This document shows positions 21,964 to 57,900 of a DNA stretch of 64,000 bases, in pieces. The translations under genes and the position numbers were made by a program. Under the pieces are notes generated by a model. The model did not search any database. It saw only the letters and a program-made list of their open reading frames with translations, and was not told where the DNA came from. This DNA comes from Centroberyx gerrardi. Taxonomy: Eukaryota; Chordata; Actinopteri; Beryciformes; Berycidae. Position 1 is the first letter of the stretch. Every line of letters begins with the position of its first letter. The stretch spans positions 3,005,185 to 3,069,184 of the forward strand of contig NC_135997.1 in the NCBI RefSeq assembly GCF_048128805.1, given 5' to 3'.

Positions 21964-23839
21964 TCAGTTGGTCAGAGCCACCAGAGCTTCCACCACGTTC
22001 CCCATGTGTTCCCGCAGGCTGCGCTCCGCCACGCCCCGCGAAATCTCCATCTCCGACATCTAGAGCAGAAGAACTGGCATTAGAGGCTGAACCGGACCAA
22101 ACTTGATGTAAAAATCAAATACTGGGAATCAGGTAGTTATTATTGTTAACTAAGACGAAAACTAGGTTTTCAAATATTTTGTTATAAACAAATGGAAATA
22201 AAAAGACTGAAAAAACAAATTGTACTAAAACTATTGTGAAACTAAAATAAAAAATATCAAATGTTTTAAGTTTGGATTTTTTTGTGTGTGTTTATGTGAA
22301 GGTAAATAAGAATGAATTTTGGATAGAATTTTGAAGTGGTCCGAACTTTAAAATAAAATTAATGTATAATTAATTATTAATTAATAAATTAAAAATGTAT
22401 TGTTTTCTGAAGATAGAAACATAATCGTAATGTTACAGTGTTTGTAAAGCAATGTCAAAAACATCCCAGAATGACTTACAATTAGTTCGACATCCTCTTT
22501 CTTGATGGTGACTTTGGCCAACTCTTTTTCTCTGAAACGACCGAGGAGCAGACAGTAAGAAGCACAGTCAACAGGTTATAACTGAGTTTTGTGTATGAGA
22601 GCTCAGACTGCATTTTCCCTTCAGTGTAGTTAGGGCTGGGCGATAATTCAATATTATTGGTCTTTCAGTGGAATCGTATCGTGATGACATGGTGATTTTG
22701 TGATATCGTGACACACAATTCTGCTGTCTGAATTGATAACAAGCAAATTCTATTTCAAAAAATGAAAATGAGGTATGGAACATTTTAAGGATTATTTGAA
22801 AATGTCAGTTTTGTTTGACATCACACCAAACATTACCATTCGGTTCAATGGGATGAACATTAACTTGATTATTAAACATGTGATCTTGCTTGTGATCCAT
22901 ATCGGGATGTGTATCAATATAGAAAAAAATCCTTATGATTATGGTGATATTGATTTCAACCATGTCGCCCAGCCCTAATTTAGGATGATAAATCAATAAT
23001 TTACTGATTCAGCGAACAAACCCACCACAGAAAAAAGTCTGCAATTCAGTGTGAGGCATTCAATAAACTTTGTAAATTGCAGTTTAGAGACTTTGTATGG
23101 ACTGTGAGTCTCATGCTGCTCTGACATACAGCAGATGGTCACACTGCCTGGTGTTTAGTTGCCATTTTCAGGCAGAAAGAAATATACTACTTGAAATGTA
23201 ACACCAGTAAAATGAGCCAGTAAAAACATCTCATAAGGAAACAGTTGACATTACAATCTACGCACTACACAGTTTATGTATTCATGTAAAGGCTGGTGGG
23301 TCAACATTCATCCTACCTCTCCTGTTTGGCTTTCTGTTCTCGCGATCTTCTGTCTCCAATCACTGACATGGCCTGAAACAGGAAATATCGTAAACGTTAG
23401 TGTGTGGCTAGCATGATGGCTAGCTGGATTACTAGTGCAGAGTATCAGGAGTTATCTAGTATTAGTGGCTAATACGTGCTAAGCTAATTGCCTAATTTGC
23501 ATGGAATGATCAAACAAACTCAAGTCAACTGTTATGACAAATGACAGAAGTCCTTAGCACACAAAACAGCTCACATGGTTTGATAGCAGCGGTAATCTAG
23601 TTCTACACAGAGAGAACTACCGTTACCGTGAAGCAGCATCGGCCGCATGTTTCCTAGCTAACGTTAGCCAGTCTCACCGTTTCTAAGTCGGAGCTGGAGA
23701 TTTCCTTCTCCTCCGCATAGTCGGTGACTCTCTCCAGATCAGCGGCTCCGCTGTCATGTTTCCGAGGCTTTTCCACCGGTTTTCCAGTGCAGTTTTCCTC
23801 GGCTTCCAGGTCCAAATCGACGTCTCCCTCTGCCGCCAT
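21964..23839 (-). CDS. hypk: Huntingtin-interacting protein K (NatA regulatory subunit), complete, 4 exons
   Basis: Exons on minus: 23839-23678, 23372-23317, 22531-22480 and 22059-21964; 366 nt = 121 aa plus stop. It begins MAAEGDVDLDLEAEE and carries the hallmark KPRKHDSGAADLERVTDYAE followed by EKEISSSDLET, then SVIGDRRSREQKAKQE, KELAKVTIKKEDVELI and MEISRGVAERSLREHMGNVV. HYPK binds the ribosome-associated N-terminal acetyltransferase NatA (NAA10/NAA15): the acidic-to-TDYAEEKE region blocks the active site and the C-terminal UBA-like domain (about residues 75-121) holds NAA15. It is also a chaperone that lowers huntingtin aggregation. The gene lies tail-to-tail with mfap1 and head-to-head with serinc4, 2.7 kb away. 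Confidence 0.97.
22631..22977 (+). mobile_element. MITE with GGGCTGGGCGATA ends (complete copy)
   Basis: Left TAGGGCTGGGCGATAA and right TGTCGCCCAGCCCTA are inverted copies. Flanking TA on both sides could be a TA target duplication. Related partial copies are at 8340-8560 and 11103-11360. In hypk intron 3. Confidence 0.75.
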
Positions 23840-26397
23840 GTTTGCTCCCGTAAGGCCGGAACAAAGAGAAAGTATTATTCCCCCCCTCTCGAACGTCGGA
23901 AGGAAAATTGTGTAGCACCGGAAGCGCACGGATTTTAAAGGGGAAATCCACTTAAACAGAGGTCGCATAAAATTCCTGTGATTTTGGACAGTTTATTACA
24001 AATTTGTGAAGAACAGATCGTCTCTGAAAAAGCTGGAAAAAGACTCTCTGGAAACTGCACTACTATACGTACTTTATATTTACATGAATTTGATATATTA
24101 TTTTACAAAAAGATATAATTTTCTAATATAATAATATAGATTCTGTTACCTTTGAACTTGATTCACTTTTGTATCCTCATTGGAAAGTTTTATATCCACA
24201 AATACAATTCTCCTCTTGTAAACTTAAATATAATATTTTTTTCTGAGGTGAACTACCTGATTAAATCTTTCAGACAAAAAAAAAACAGATTTCTCCAACA
24301 TTATGACCAGATACTCAACCACTCCTAGAATCCTTAATTAGGCCTATATGTGTTTTTTTCTTTCTCTTAAGATTTTGATTAATATTTTTAGCATCTATTA
24401 TAATAACTTTAGTATTATTTAACTCTCTTTTTCCCCAATGTGTTGATATCTTGCAATATCCACGATTGTCTCGTTTCTCTGACTGAGAATCTGAGAATAT
24501 TACTGTAATCTTTTTTCTTCAATAAAAAAAAATAGCACTACTACACTTTAGTCAAGCAAAAACACTCATTAATTCCAATATTATAACTTCATTTACAGTG
24601 TAAAATATCACTTCAAGATTAAAATTAATCAAATCCAAAATTTTCTAATTATTATGGTCTGTGACCCAGCAGGTGGCCTCGCGGGTTAAGGGATGAAGGC
24701 AAAACAACACCAGTTCCAGGTCTGTCTAGCAGTCTGTGACCTCAGCCAAACCTGACTGAGTGTTGACAGCCCGCTCCTACAGGCGGCATTTCAGCTCTCT
24801 TGAAGTGACTCAGTCCACCAGTGTAATTCAGGGTCAGAGTATCTCTGCCATGCTCTTTACCCCAAGTCACCAGCCGGCTCCAAGGTTTCACCTCACTGTG
24901 ACAAGTGACACTTAATGGAATGGGTTTCTGCTTCTGCTTCTGCTTACCTATTAAAATCAGAATCACTTTAATCGCCCGGCACAGTGGGTGTAGCCTACAT
25001 GAAGGTGTTTTGCACAGTTAAAACTGACATGCATGGTGGTACAACAGGACCTCACACAGACTGCAAAGGAGAAATACAAAACAGTGGACAGTTACACTGT
25101 GCAGATCCATCCACCTCCATCATTAGGTCTTTCAATATATTTGTAGTTATTCACACTAAAATCTGTATTCAAAATGTAAACACACAGCATGATGAGCTGA
25201 TCCACACTGCAGGAGCTCTTGATGGTGTTACATTCACTCTGATTTGACAAATACATGCTGGTCAGTGTGATTCAACTGTATTTATATCTCATCAGTTTGT
25301 ACACAGGAAACTTAAATGCTCAGTATGGTCAGCAGTGCAGGTGAACAAATGATTGGTGACCAATGGAGTTTATAGACTTCATGTATTTACAAATCTAGAA
25401 ACTCTATTGAAATCCTAAATTACTCAGTATAAGATGGTCAGCTGCAGTATAAAATGCATTATTTTCGATGAGGTCAACATTCAGAAGTGGTTTCTATGTA
25501 AAAAAAAAACCTGTCTGTCCACACATTTCCCCAGAAAATTACATTTTCCGCTTTGAGCTCCATGAGGGAATTGGAGAAAAAATACCAAAGTTGCTTATCT
25601 CAATTTTAAAGCTCTACTGCAGGAGCAGGACGGTTCAAAGCTCAACTGATGGCTCCCTTTTATCTTCATGACTTAACTAGTTAACAAAACAAGGCTTTTT
25701 TTTAGTATGCAATAAGTATCATTCTGACAGATTTCCCACAGCTGCAGCGTATCTGCGATGTTACGCAACACTTGTTGGAGCAAAGCCATCAAATCCATCG
25801 AAATCCATGAAGGACAGTGGGACAAAAGGGATTTTCTGGGGATGTGGGGACATTTTGTTGTTGAGGACTGTAATCACAACTATGAATCAGTGATCATGTT
25901 GGTCTAAAAGCTCAACAGCTACACAGTTTCCTATTTATCATCAATGGAGCCGGCCCAGGGGAAAGCCTCTTGATGATTTCTTTATTTTCTGGATTCTAGT
26001 TTTGATGTGAAATTGACTGTTTAAGACGATATGTGTAGCACGGTGGTTCTGTTTCATGGTGCGTTGTCTTTGTTTTGTCTGAGAGCCTGAATAAGACAAT
26101 AACTAGATTATGTGGACTTTTAACTGTCCGGATTACTAAATCACCGCACGCTCCTCCTAGTTCTATTCCTGCAGTTATAAGAGGTTTACTCCTCCTTTAA
26201 TACAAGCCACTGGAACAGAGATTTCCTGTGTCTCCCAGACTTTTCCAGCCTCTTTACGTGTCCATGAGCCTCTTCAGTCCACCTGCCGTAATCAGATTAA
26301 GGCGAGAGAAACCTGCTTGTGGCTTCACTCCTGACTGCTGACCAGGTCTGAAGTCACGGCGGTGCTCTCTGATCCTGCTGGTTGGCGGTGCGAGGGG
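23840..26397. other. Intergenic region between divergent hypk and serinc4
   Basis: About 2.6 kb without a convincing gene. The first 90 bp is GC-richer and probably holds the hypk promoter. 24948-25020 includes AATCAGAATCACTTTAATCG, a word typical of a common fish interspersed repeat. The short ORFs here have no recognisable product. Confidence 0.5.
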
Positions 26398-26526
26398 ATG
26401 TGTGCGGCCCAGAGCGCCCGGGGAGATGGCGGCGGGGCCTGTGAGGCGCCGCTGTCCTCACACCAACCCCCTCATCCTGCTGGACGACCCGCCGACCGCT
26501 GACTGGCTGGGAGCGTCTGGGAGGTG

Positions 26527-26527
<1 letters not shown>
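26398..26527 (+). promoter_or_regulatory. Two upstream ORFs in the serinc4 leader
   Basis: uORF 1 starts at 26398 (MCAAQSARG, 34 codons, stop TGA at 26500-26502) in the same frame as the main start. uORF 2 starts at 26426 (MAAGPVRRR, 33 codons) and its stop TGA (26525-26527) shares its last base with the main ATG (26527), giving TGATG. Such a stop/start overlap is compatible with termination-reinitiation or with strong repression of the main frame. Seen in sequence; use in the mRNA is inferred. Confidence 0.5.
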
Positions 26528-50376
<23,849 letters not shown>

Positions 50377-53127
50377 CCCTGAAGGGCCAGGGAGGAGGAG
50401 GGGGGTCGATGTGGACGAGAGGTCAGATGACTCCGACCCTCCCTGCGCTGCCCTGCAGGAGGTGATTTTCAGGAATGGATGTCACAAGGGTCAAGGGTCA
50501 AAGACTCACACTCCTGTGAGAGGGAAAGATGACTGGACCAGTCAGAAGGCTCAACTCGCAGTGACATCACCCTCGCAGTGACATCACCCTGTCTGCTGAC
50601 ACGATGTCACAGGCCTGAGACCATAGAATAGAACAAAACCACTAAGGAGGACTAGACGGTGGTTTGGAAACACACTTACGAATTGCCAAAGGGATAAGAA
50701 GCTGTGAGCTCTCACTGTGTGTGAGGTGGGAGCTACGTAGGAGTCTGGGTGGATGGATTTCTGAATTTTTACTTTTTAAGTTTAGAATTATTTTCCTTTT
50801 TGGCTGTAAAATGATTGTAGATTCGTAATGTAACAACATAATAACATAAGGCTAGATTTGGCAGTATAGGTATTGCTATTAAAGCAAACATTTTCTTTAA
50901 TCCTCCCTAAAACACAAATCCCTGTTAGTCCTATGATCTCAGACAGGCAATCACTAGTTGTGAACATGAACAAATCTTTCCCAAAGTTGGGAACCAGAGA
51001 AGCAAATGTTAGTTGCATCAACCGTGCAAGTTCAAACATAACCTATAATGTAAGTGTCTGCTGTTCTGATTTACACACTTGCCATAATTAACTGAAATAC
51101 AAGTGGTTGCACCATAAACACTGTTACAACACAGCCCAAGGGAGCAACTTAATATTTATGCAATTCCTCTCTGCAATTGCAAGGCAGTATATCAATGTAA
51201 ATGACACAAAGCCACAGAATTGTACTCACTAAGTGAGCCGTTGTTCTGCCCACAGCATCATTTTTTTGGTAGTTTTATGCAAGTGTACACCTAAAAGATT
51301 TTGGATACCAACCTGAATTTATTTTCAATTTCCATCTAGAGGCCTGTGATATAGAGTGGCTTATGCCAGTCAGCAAGGTGTTTCCCACAGTTGCCATGGC
51401 AACAGAACTCAATATTTGATTGCTGATTGACTACTCACTGTGCAACCAAATTCAGGTACCACTAGTGACAAACCAACTAGTCGCTCCTAAACATCTAGTA
51501 AGGACTCGAAGATAGAGCTGCTCCACTGACACTGAATGGGACTCTGACACTGCGGATGCGCACAATAATCGTTTGAGCTTTATTTCATTCAGTGCTAACA
51601 GTTACAAGCCAGGAAATGTGCAGCTAGAACCATCAAAATTTACTGGATACTTTCATTGTGTTCACAAATTTGGTCTCCCATTCACTGTCAGTGGAGAACT
51701 GGTTCTTGTTCCCAGCTCAAAGCCAAAGAGAGACTTGTTTGTGTGCAAAAGTAAAGACTGAACTGTCCAAGATCATAGGAATAACAAATTCTCCTTTAGG
51801 ATTTTCTCTTTAACGTCACTCTACTTTAAAACCAATAAAAGCGGAGGCTCTGCACATAAAATATCTCCCAAGACATCAGAGAAATATTTTAACACGCAAA
51901 CTCATTGATAGGTCTGACAGAATGACGGAGAGGCAGCTAAATACAAGTTCATGATGTTCTTCAAAGGTCAGCAAAAGAGTTTTTTAATAACCTTGGGAGC
52001 AAGAAAACTTTGTATTCTGATTTACGAGGAACGAGTTGCATACTCGCATTTCACTGTCGTCCTGTACATCAGTCATTTCTATATTAATTAATGATTTACT
52101 GACAGGAGTTACTGATTGTGACTTTATTGTTTACATGAAGTTTTTTTTGCATTTGTGACTCAATTTTAAAACCTTTTGCTTTTTTAAATTAATTGATATC
52201 AGGGGTGCTCAAACAAGAAGGGATAGAAGCTCTCTGTCTCATGCCTTGGTATAAAGTAGCCGTGTCTGCAAGTATTTTTCGGAGACATTGTGGAGAAGAG
52301 TGTAGTGAATCTACAGTCCAACAGTAAGCCCGGTGTTGGTGGTTTCTGTTCTGAAGGGAAACCGAGCCGAGCGTCTGTGATGACTCCTCTGCTGTTGATG
52401 AGCAGCAATTTGGCTCAGTAAAAAAAACCAACCATTTAGCTGCAATAGCGGTTGTATTATTTGTAGTTTAGTGTTTTCCTTTATAGTAAATGTAAAGTTA
52501 TTTTTGTAAATACATTGTTTTCTTATGAAGCACTGCCTTTCTCATGTCTGGTTTGTTCAACTGCATGCTGCACAATGAAGAGGAAGAAGCACCGATAAAT
52601 GTTGAATCAGATTTAATTCCAAATTCAATTGCAAAATAACTTCTGCAGCCTTACATGTAAAAGGCTGGAAGTCTTTACCATCCATCCACTATGGACTGAG
52701 GTACACAGAAACCTTTTTGGCACAATTAGATGAGGTTTGTGAGAGAAAAGTTGATATTTCAGATACATTACACAAAGCATGATAGCTGTAGCAGACTACA
52801 GTTATTTTTTCAAAACAAGTCACATTAACTGTTTCTTATATTCGTAGCTAATCAGTGCCACACCGATATAAAATACTGAATATTTCATAATCTCTTCTTA
52901 CAAAAAGTATGTTCATGTAAAGTATCACAAATCAGACCTGATTTATCACACTATAAAAATAAATGAATACCACAAGTGAGCAATGCAATATAGACATTGG
53001 GGGACAAAAAGTTAAACAAGTGAAACACATGTAGTGTGTTATGTTTTAAGCTTATTTCTTTTATACATAAATACATTATGAAGCAATATATTGTTGATAT
53101 ATCTTAAGTATGAAAACAAAGTGAAAG
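50377..53127 (+). other. serinc4 3'UTR and downstream region
   Basis: No further gene is seen. A 19-bp tandem duplication (CTCGCAGTGACATCACCCT) lies at 50548-50590. A possible poly(A) signal AATAAA is at 51834-51839. Short ORFs on both strands are not recognisable. Confidence 0.4.
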
Positions 53128-53131
53128 TTAA

Positions 53132-53833
53132 AGAAAAAATCCCCTCAGACACACTGACACTGTTACATATCATCAGTCTGTGATGTTCAATATATTCCAG
53201 GAGTTATTTTGTAAGTTTTGTTAAGTGTTTTAATTTACTTTTTTGGTGAACCCACTTTCCCTCAACCTGCCTTGTCTACTTCTACTTCAGTTAGTGATTT
53301 CCTGCATTTCCCAGAATGCCTTTCAACAATCCCCAGAGAAGGGGTGTGAAATTGTTGCATTCAGCTGAAGGTTGTAAGTGTTACTGGAGAGAGCGATAGA
53401 GATGGCATAGCGAGAGTTTTTCCAGTTGAGAAAAAGCGAGAGTTGCACTCTTTACTAAAGACACAACCTGTCTCTCTGCTGCATTGCATTCTGGTCTCTC
53501 TCCTGCTCCTGTGGGTGGAGAAATTGGTCTCTCTCCTCTTCTACGATGGATTTCTCCCTGTATGATTGTTGAACGTCTCTTGGTGCAAAATGGCGGCTCT
53601 AGAAAGAAGCCCTCGCTTTTTGATTCTGAGGGACTGACACCAAAACCTGACGTTTACCGCTGATGTTTTACATCCTGAAACATTTTCTCATATCAAACTC
53701 CATTATAGCTGCTGGAAATATCTGGACGGATATGAAAAATACACCAAACAACAAAATGGACCCAGGAATGCAAGGAACATCACCAATAGCTGTTTGTTAA
53801 CAGTGTTAAAGTGTTTTATGGTGGATTTTTCCT
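53132..53833 (-). mobile_element. TTAA-flanked MITE (AGGAAAAATCCAC ends), minus orientation
   Basis: Inverted relative of 45394-46091, with TTAA at 53128-53131 and 53834-53837. The stretch AATGGCGGCTCTAGAAAGAA and its surroundings match the other copies closely. Confidence 0.85.
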
Positions 53834-53870
53834 TTAAGTTTAGAAGGCACACAAACATTTCAATAAAAAA

Positions 53871-54093
53871 AAAAACTCCAAAATGATAGTTGTGGAAAAA
53901 CAGCAATAACACAAAGGCCATTTCAGTCAATGTTCTTCTCTTTGGTATCTGTTTAAAGGTGGGTGTAAACATCCACCTAAAGTGCTATATATGGTAAGCT
54001 GGTCGGCTTTTAAATAAACTTGGAGTCTTTTTGGTTTCTTAGTGTGGCGAGTTTCAAATGGATGAAATTCAAATGAAATTGAACACAGTCTCT
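53871..54093 (+). repeat. 0.2 kb segment duplicated at 56001-56218
   Basis: From AAACTCCAAAATGATAGTTG to TTGAACACAGTCTC, nearly identical (a handful of differences by eye) and in the same orientation as 56001-56218. This copy lies between the ends of serinc4 and adamtsl5, possibly in the adamtsl5 3'UTR. Confidence 0.85.
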
Positions 54094-54257
54094 CTGAGCT
54101 CCAGCTGTCACTTTCCTCCAGTGACGCCACTCTGGAGCTCATCGTGTCGTCTGGTCGCTCGGATGGATCAACTCTCACAGAGTCTGATGGACGTTTGAAG
54201 GTTCCAGAAACAAAAAGTCAGGAGGAGAGCAAGGCTTCAGTATGAGTTTCATTCTCT

Positions 54258-54258
54258 G

Positions 54259-54292
<34 letters not shown>

Positions 54293-54875
54293 ACACACCG
54301 GGGTTGGAGCCATTCATGAACTGATTTGAGAATGCATGGTAAATTCCAATTCAATTCCTGGAGTTGCAGTGTGAATATGAAAGTCACCCAGCTCTAACGA
54401 AACAGAATGTGAATTGAATTGGAATGACAGGAAACAGAATTCAATTCCATTAAATTCCATGAAATTTCATTTCTAAGAGAGTTTGTCTCGACACGCTAGA
54501 TATTATAAATCAAACTATGAATCAAATAAAAGACAGTTAAACGAATCAATTTCATACATTCAATCATAATGTATGTAGGCCTATTACAATTACATGTTAT
54601 GCACCTGAAAGGTAGCTTTAACATTTTATGATATTCAGTATTGATAATATATAACACTATGTGTAATCTCAGATATGTAGTGAGAAAAAAAAACATGGAA
54701 TTTCACTGAATTAAATTAAACTTGCTGAAATTCCAGTTCAATTCCAAATCTGTTTCCTGTAGGTTTTTTCAAATTCCACCTCCAATTCCTCAGTTGAATT
54801 GGATTTGATGACTTCATTCACGAATTGACCCTAACCCTGGCGCACACACACATACACACACACACACACACACAC
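54258..54875 (+). repeat. (CA)n microsatellite split by a MITE (54299-54840)
   Basis: (CA)n runs at 54258-54292 and again at 54841-54875; between them is a copy of the GAATTGGAATT-rich MITE also at 12026-12553. The left end CCGGGGTTGGAGCCATTCAT and the inverted right end CCAGGGTTAGGGTCAATTCG are loosely matching inverted repeats. The element seems to have inserted within the CA tract. Confidence 0.7.
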
Positions 54876-54905
54876 GCAGCAGCCCGTAGTGATGATCATG
54901 TTGCT

Positions 54906-57900
54906 CTACTCGTATCCCCTCAGCTCGGCAGGTTGTTTCGGGCCTCTGTTGCTGCACAGCTCCTCCAGCGGCCGCAGCAGAGCGTCCTCTCTGGGTTTGT
55001 ACGGAACCACGTAGCTGCCCTCCTCCAGCAGGATGCGGTTCAGCGTGTGCTCGTAATTGATGTGACGGCGCACCATCAGCACGTACTGGCGCCCCTCCTC
55101 CAGACGGGGGCAGTCGCACACATTTGGGACCCACAGGAACTCCCGGTGCTCCAGGCGGAAGCGGTTGCGGTAGGTGTGGATGATCTGGACGTCGTAACGC
55201 GTCTCCTCGCCTCTGTACAGCTTCCCCACCACTTTGGCCCGGAAAACTGACGGGAAAAAAAATATATTCTTATTTTTTTTATTGTGATAGGGTAAATAAG
55301 ACGCGCACACTGCTAGAACTGATGCGTATAAGTATACTTCCAGAGGCAAAATTAGAAGAATGTTTATTTTAATTAGCTTTGATGATGCTTACACAGTGCA
55401 AAAAAGTGCTCAAGATTTGTAAGCATCATGTAAAATAAAATAAATAAATAATAAAATGAAAATAGTTATCTACAGTGGCTTATGCTTGGCGTGACTGTGC
55501 TCTACCAGTTTTGATGCTTATTGTTTTTATTTAAATGTTAAGGTTAGCGTTCTGTCTGCATAACTGTGAAGCCTTGAGTCAATGAAAAACAGCGACGCTA
55601 CAAGGTTCAGACTCACCGAAGTCCTTCTGACAGTACTGTCTCTGGCGCTCCCCTCGCCCCCGGGCCCGCCGACACTTCCCACAATGCCCTGCGGAACGAA
55701 CAGGGCAGAAGTAAGCTCACAGGAATAGTCATTAAATAGAGACCTTGATGGTCAGATGATGTTGAGTCATAGACTGTGTTTACCAAACCTCACGAGATGG
55801 AGGTCGCGCACTATCGCACACACAAACCTTGCGCGGCCACGGTGGCTTCGCCAGGTTTGGTAATGCGGAAGTATGTGCAATGGCGATCGACTCGGATTTT
55901 CATGAAATAATGGATCAGACTACGTTTTTTTCGACTCATGGAGCGATCGTACGGAAGCCGAGAATGGCCGTGCTTGCAATTATTTTTTTTTAATGCCGTT
56001 AAACTCCAAAATGATAGTTGCTGAAAAACAGCAATAACACAAAAGCCATTTCAGTCAATGTTCTTCTCTTTGGTATCTATTTAAAGGTGGGTGCACATCC
56101 ACCTAAAGTGCTATATATGGTAAGCTGGTCGGCTTTTAAATAAACTTGGAGTCTTTTTGGTTTCTTAATGTGGCGAGTTTCAAATGGATGAAATTCAAAT
56201 GAAATTGAACACAGTCTCAGTCGCTTTGTTATCTCGAGATAACGAGATAATCAACCCGTTATCACGAGAAAACTCTTATTACTTATAATGTTTATCAGAG
56301 ATCAGGAGTGCCATGCCAGCATGCATAGATGGCGTCTTGACAACTGTAGCAACTGATTTAAGCTGAAAATGTCAGATCAAGGAGTACCCATTATTGATCA
56401 ATCAAGGTCTAACACAGGCAGAAATTGCATTGTGTCTTCCTGTTAGAGATAACATTCAGATCAGTCCTCGTCATTTAAGGAGAAGACTAGCAGTTATGAA
56501 TCCTCCCCGACAGTCATGACAGTGATCTTGAAGGCTGAAATCAGGTGTGATCAAATGAACCAGACACTCATTTTCGAGTTCTCCATAATTATCCCGTGAT
56601 CTCGAGAAAACAAAAGTCGTTTTCTCGTGATAAATTATCTCGTTATCTCGAGAAATCGGCCTTTTGTTTTCTCGAGATAACAAGATAAATGAACCCGTTA
56701 TCTCGAGAAAACGAGCTTTGTTATCTCGAGATAATGAAATAATGAACTCGTGATCTCGAGATAACGGCATTAAAAAAAGAATTGCAAGCACGGCCGTTCT
56801 CAGCTTCCGTAGTACCTATTATTGATCAACGCATCAGACTGTACTTCAATCAAGGTCTAACACAGGCAGAAATTGCATTGTGTCTTTCTGTTAGAGATAA
56901 CATTCAGATCAGTCTTTGTTTTCTCGAGATAACGAGATAAATTAACCCGTTATCTCGAGAAAACGAGCTTTGTTATCTCGAGATCACGAAATAATGAACT
57001 CGTGATCTCGAGATAACAGCATTAAAAAAAATAATTGCAAGCATGGCTGTTCTCGGCTTCCGTACGATTGTCAGGCGTCAGAAGACTTTGATTATACTAC
57101 ACGAGCTTTATGGACTAATTTTATGGACATTTATTGCCCTTTTTGAAGCAGAACGTCCGGCTCCCCATTCACTTCCCATTCACTGGAAGAAGCTCCTCCA
57201 GCAGCAAGCCTGGAGAACTCCAGGTAAGTTGTATGAAGAAAAAACACTCACCCGAGTTTGTACTGGCATGAGAATGAGTAGATAATGACCGAATTTTAAT
57301 TTTTGGGTGAACTATTCCTTTAACCAGATTACGACAATAGTCTGAATAAAAAAATTGTCATCTAAACAGCTGATTCCCTTAACCTGAATAAAGTCATAGT
57401 TGGAGTAAGCAGAATCACATTAAGACGTGCAGTATTCTGATTTTATTATTATATTGAAATTGATTATTGAAGGGAATTTTAGACTGTAAACACCTTAATC
57501 CAACTAGGACTCTCTATATAGAGGATTTGCGGCTTTTTGCGACACAAGCAGCGATCCAACTGCTTGAAGACGCTCACTCTGCCTTCCAGCGGTTTGGAAC
57601 TTGTTTCCAGAGGAAAAAGACGACTGACGGCAGAAAAAAGAAGACCCCACATTTTTGTAGTGGTGCTGAAACTGTCACCATGCTCAGGATTTTGAGGGAA
57701 CTGGATATCATGAAGTTTTCATGAAAAGTTTTTATGAAAGTCTTAAACTGTCCGTGTCTCCAGTGATTCTCCTTTGTCCTGTTAATGAGACTTTGCTCCG
57801 CAGAATGTAAACAGGAATATGAATGGAATAGCTCTATCAGCAACACATGGAAACAGCTTAATTGTAATATTGTCTTATTTAGAATAAGGCCAATAGTCGG

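Noticed and set aside
53927-54178. Minus-strand ORF starting MRVDPSERPDDTMSSRVASL, next to adamtsl5
   Set aside because: Its first part looks protein-like (SSRVASLEESDSWSSERL), but no upstream exon or clear acceptor was found and the rest lies in the duplicated segment; it may be only adamtsl5 3'UTR. A protein search of residues 1-35 would decide.
57467-57724. 85-aa ORF in an adamtsl5 intron
   Set aside because: Lies inside a MITE-like repeat (57325-57935), with no recognisable domain.
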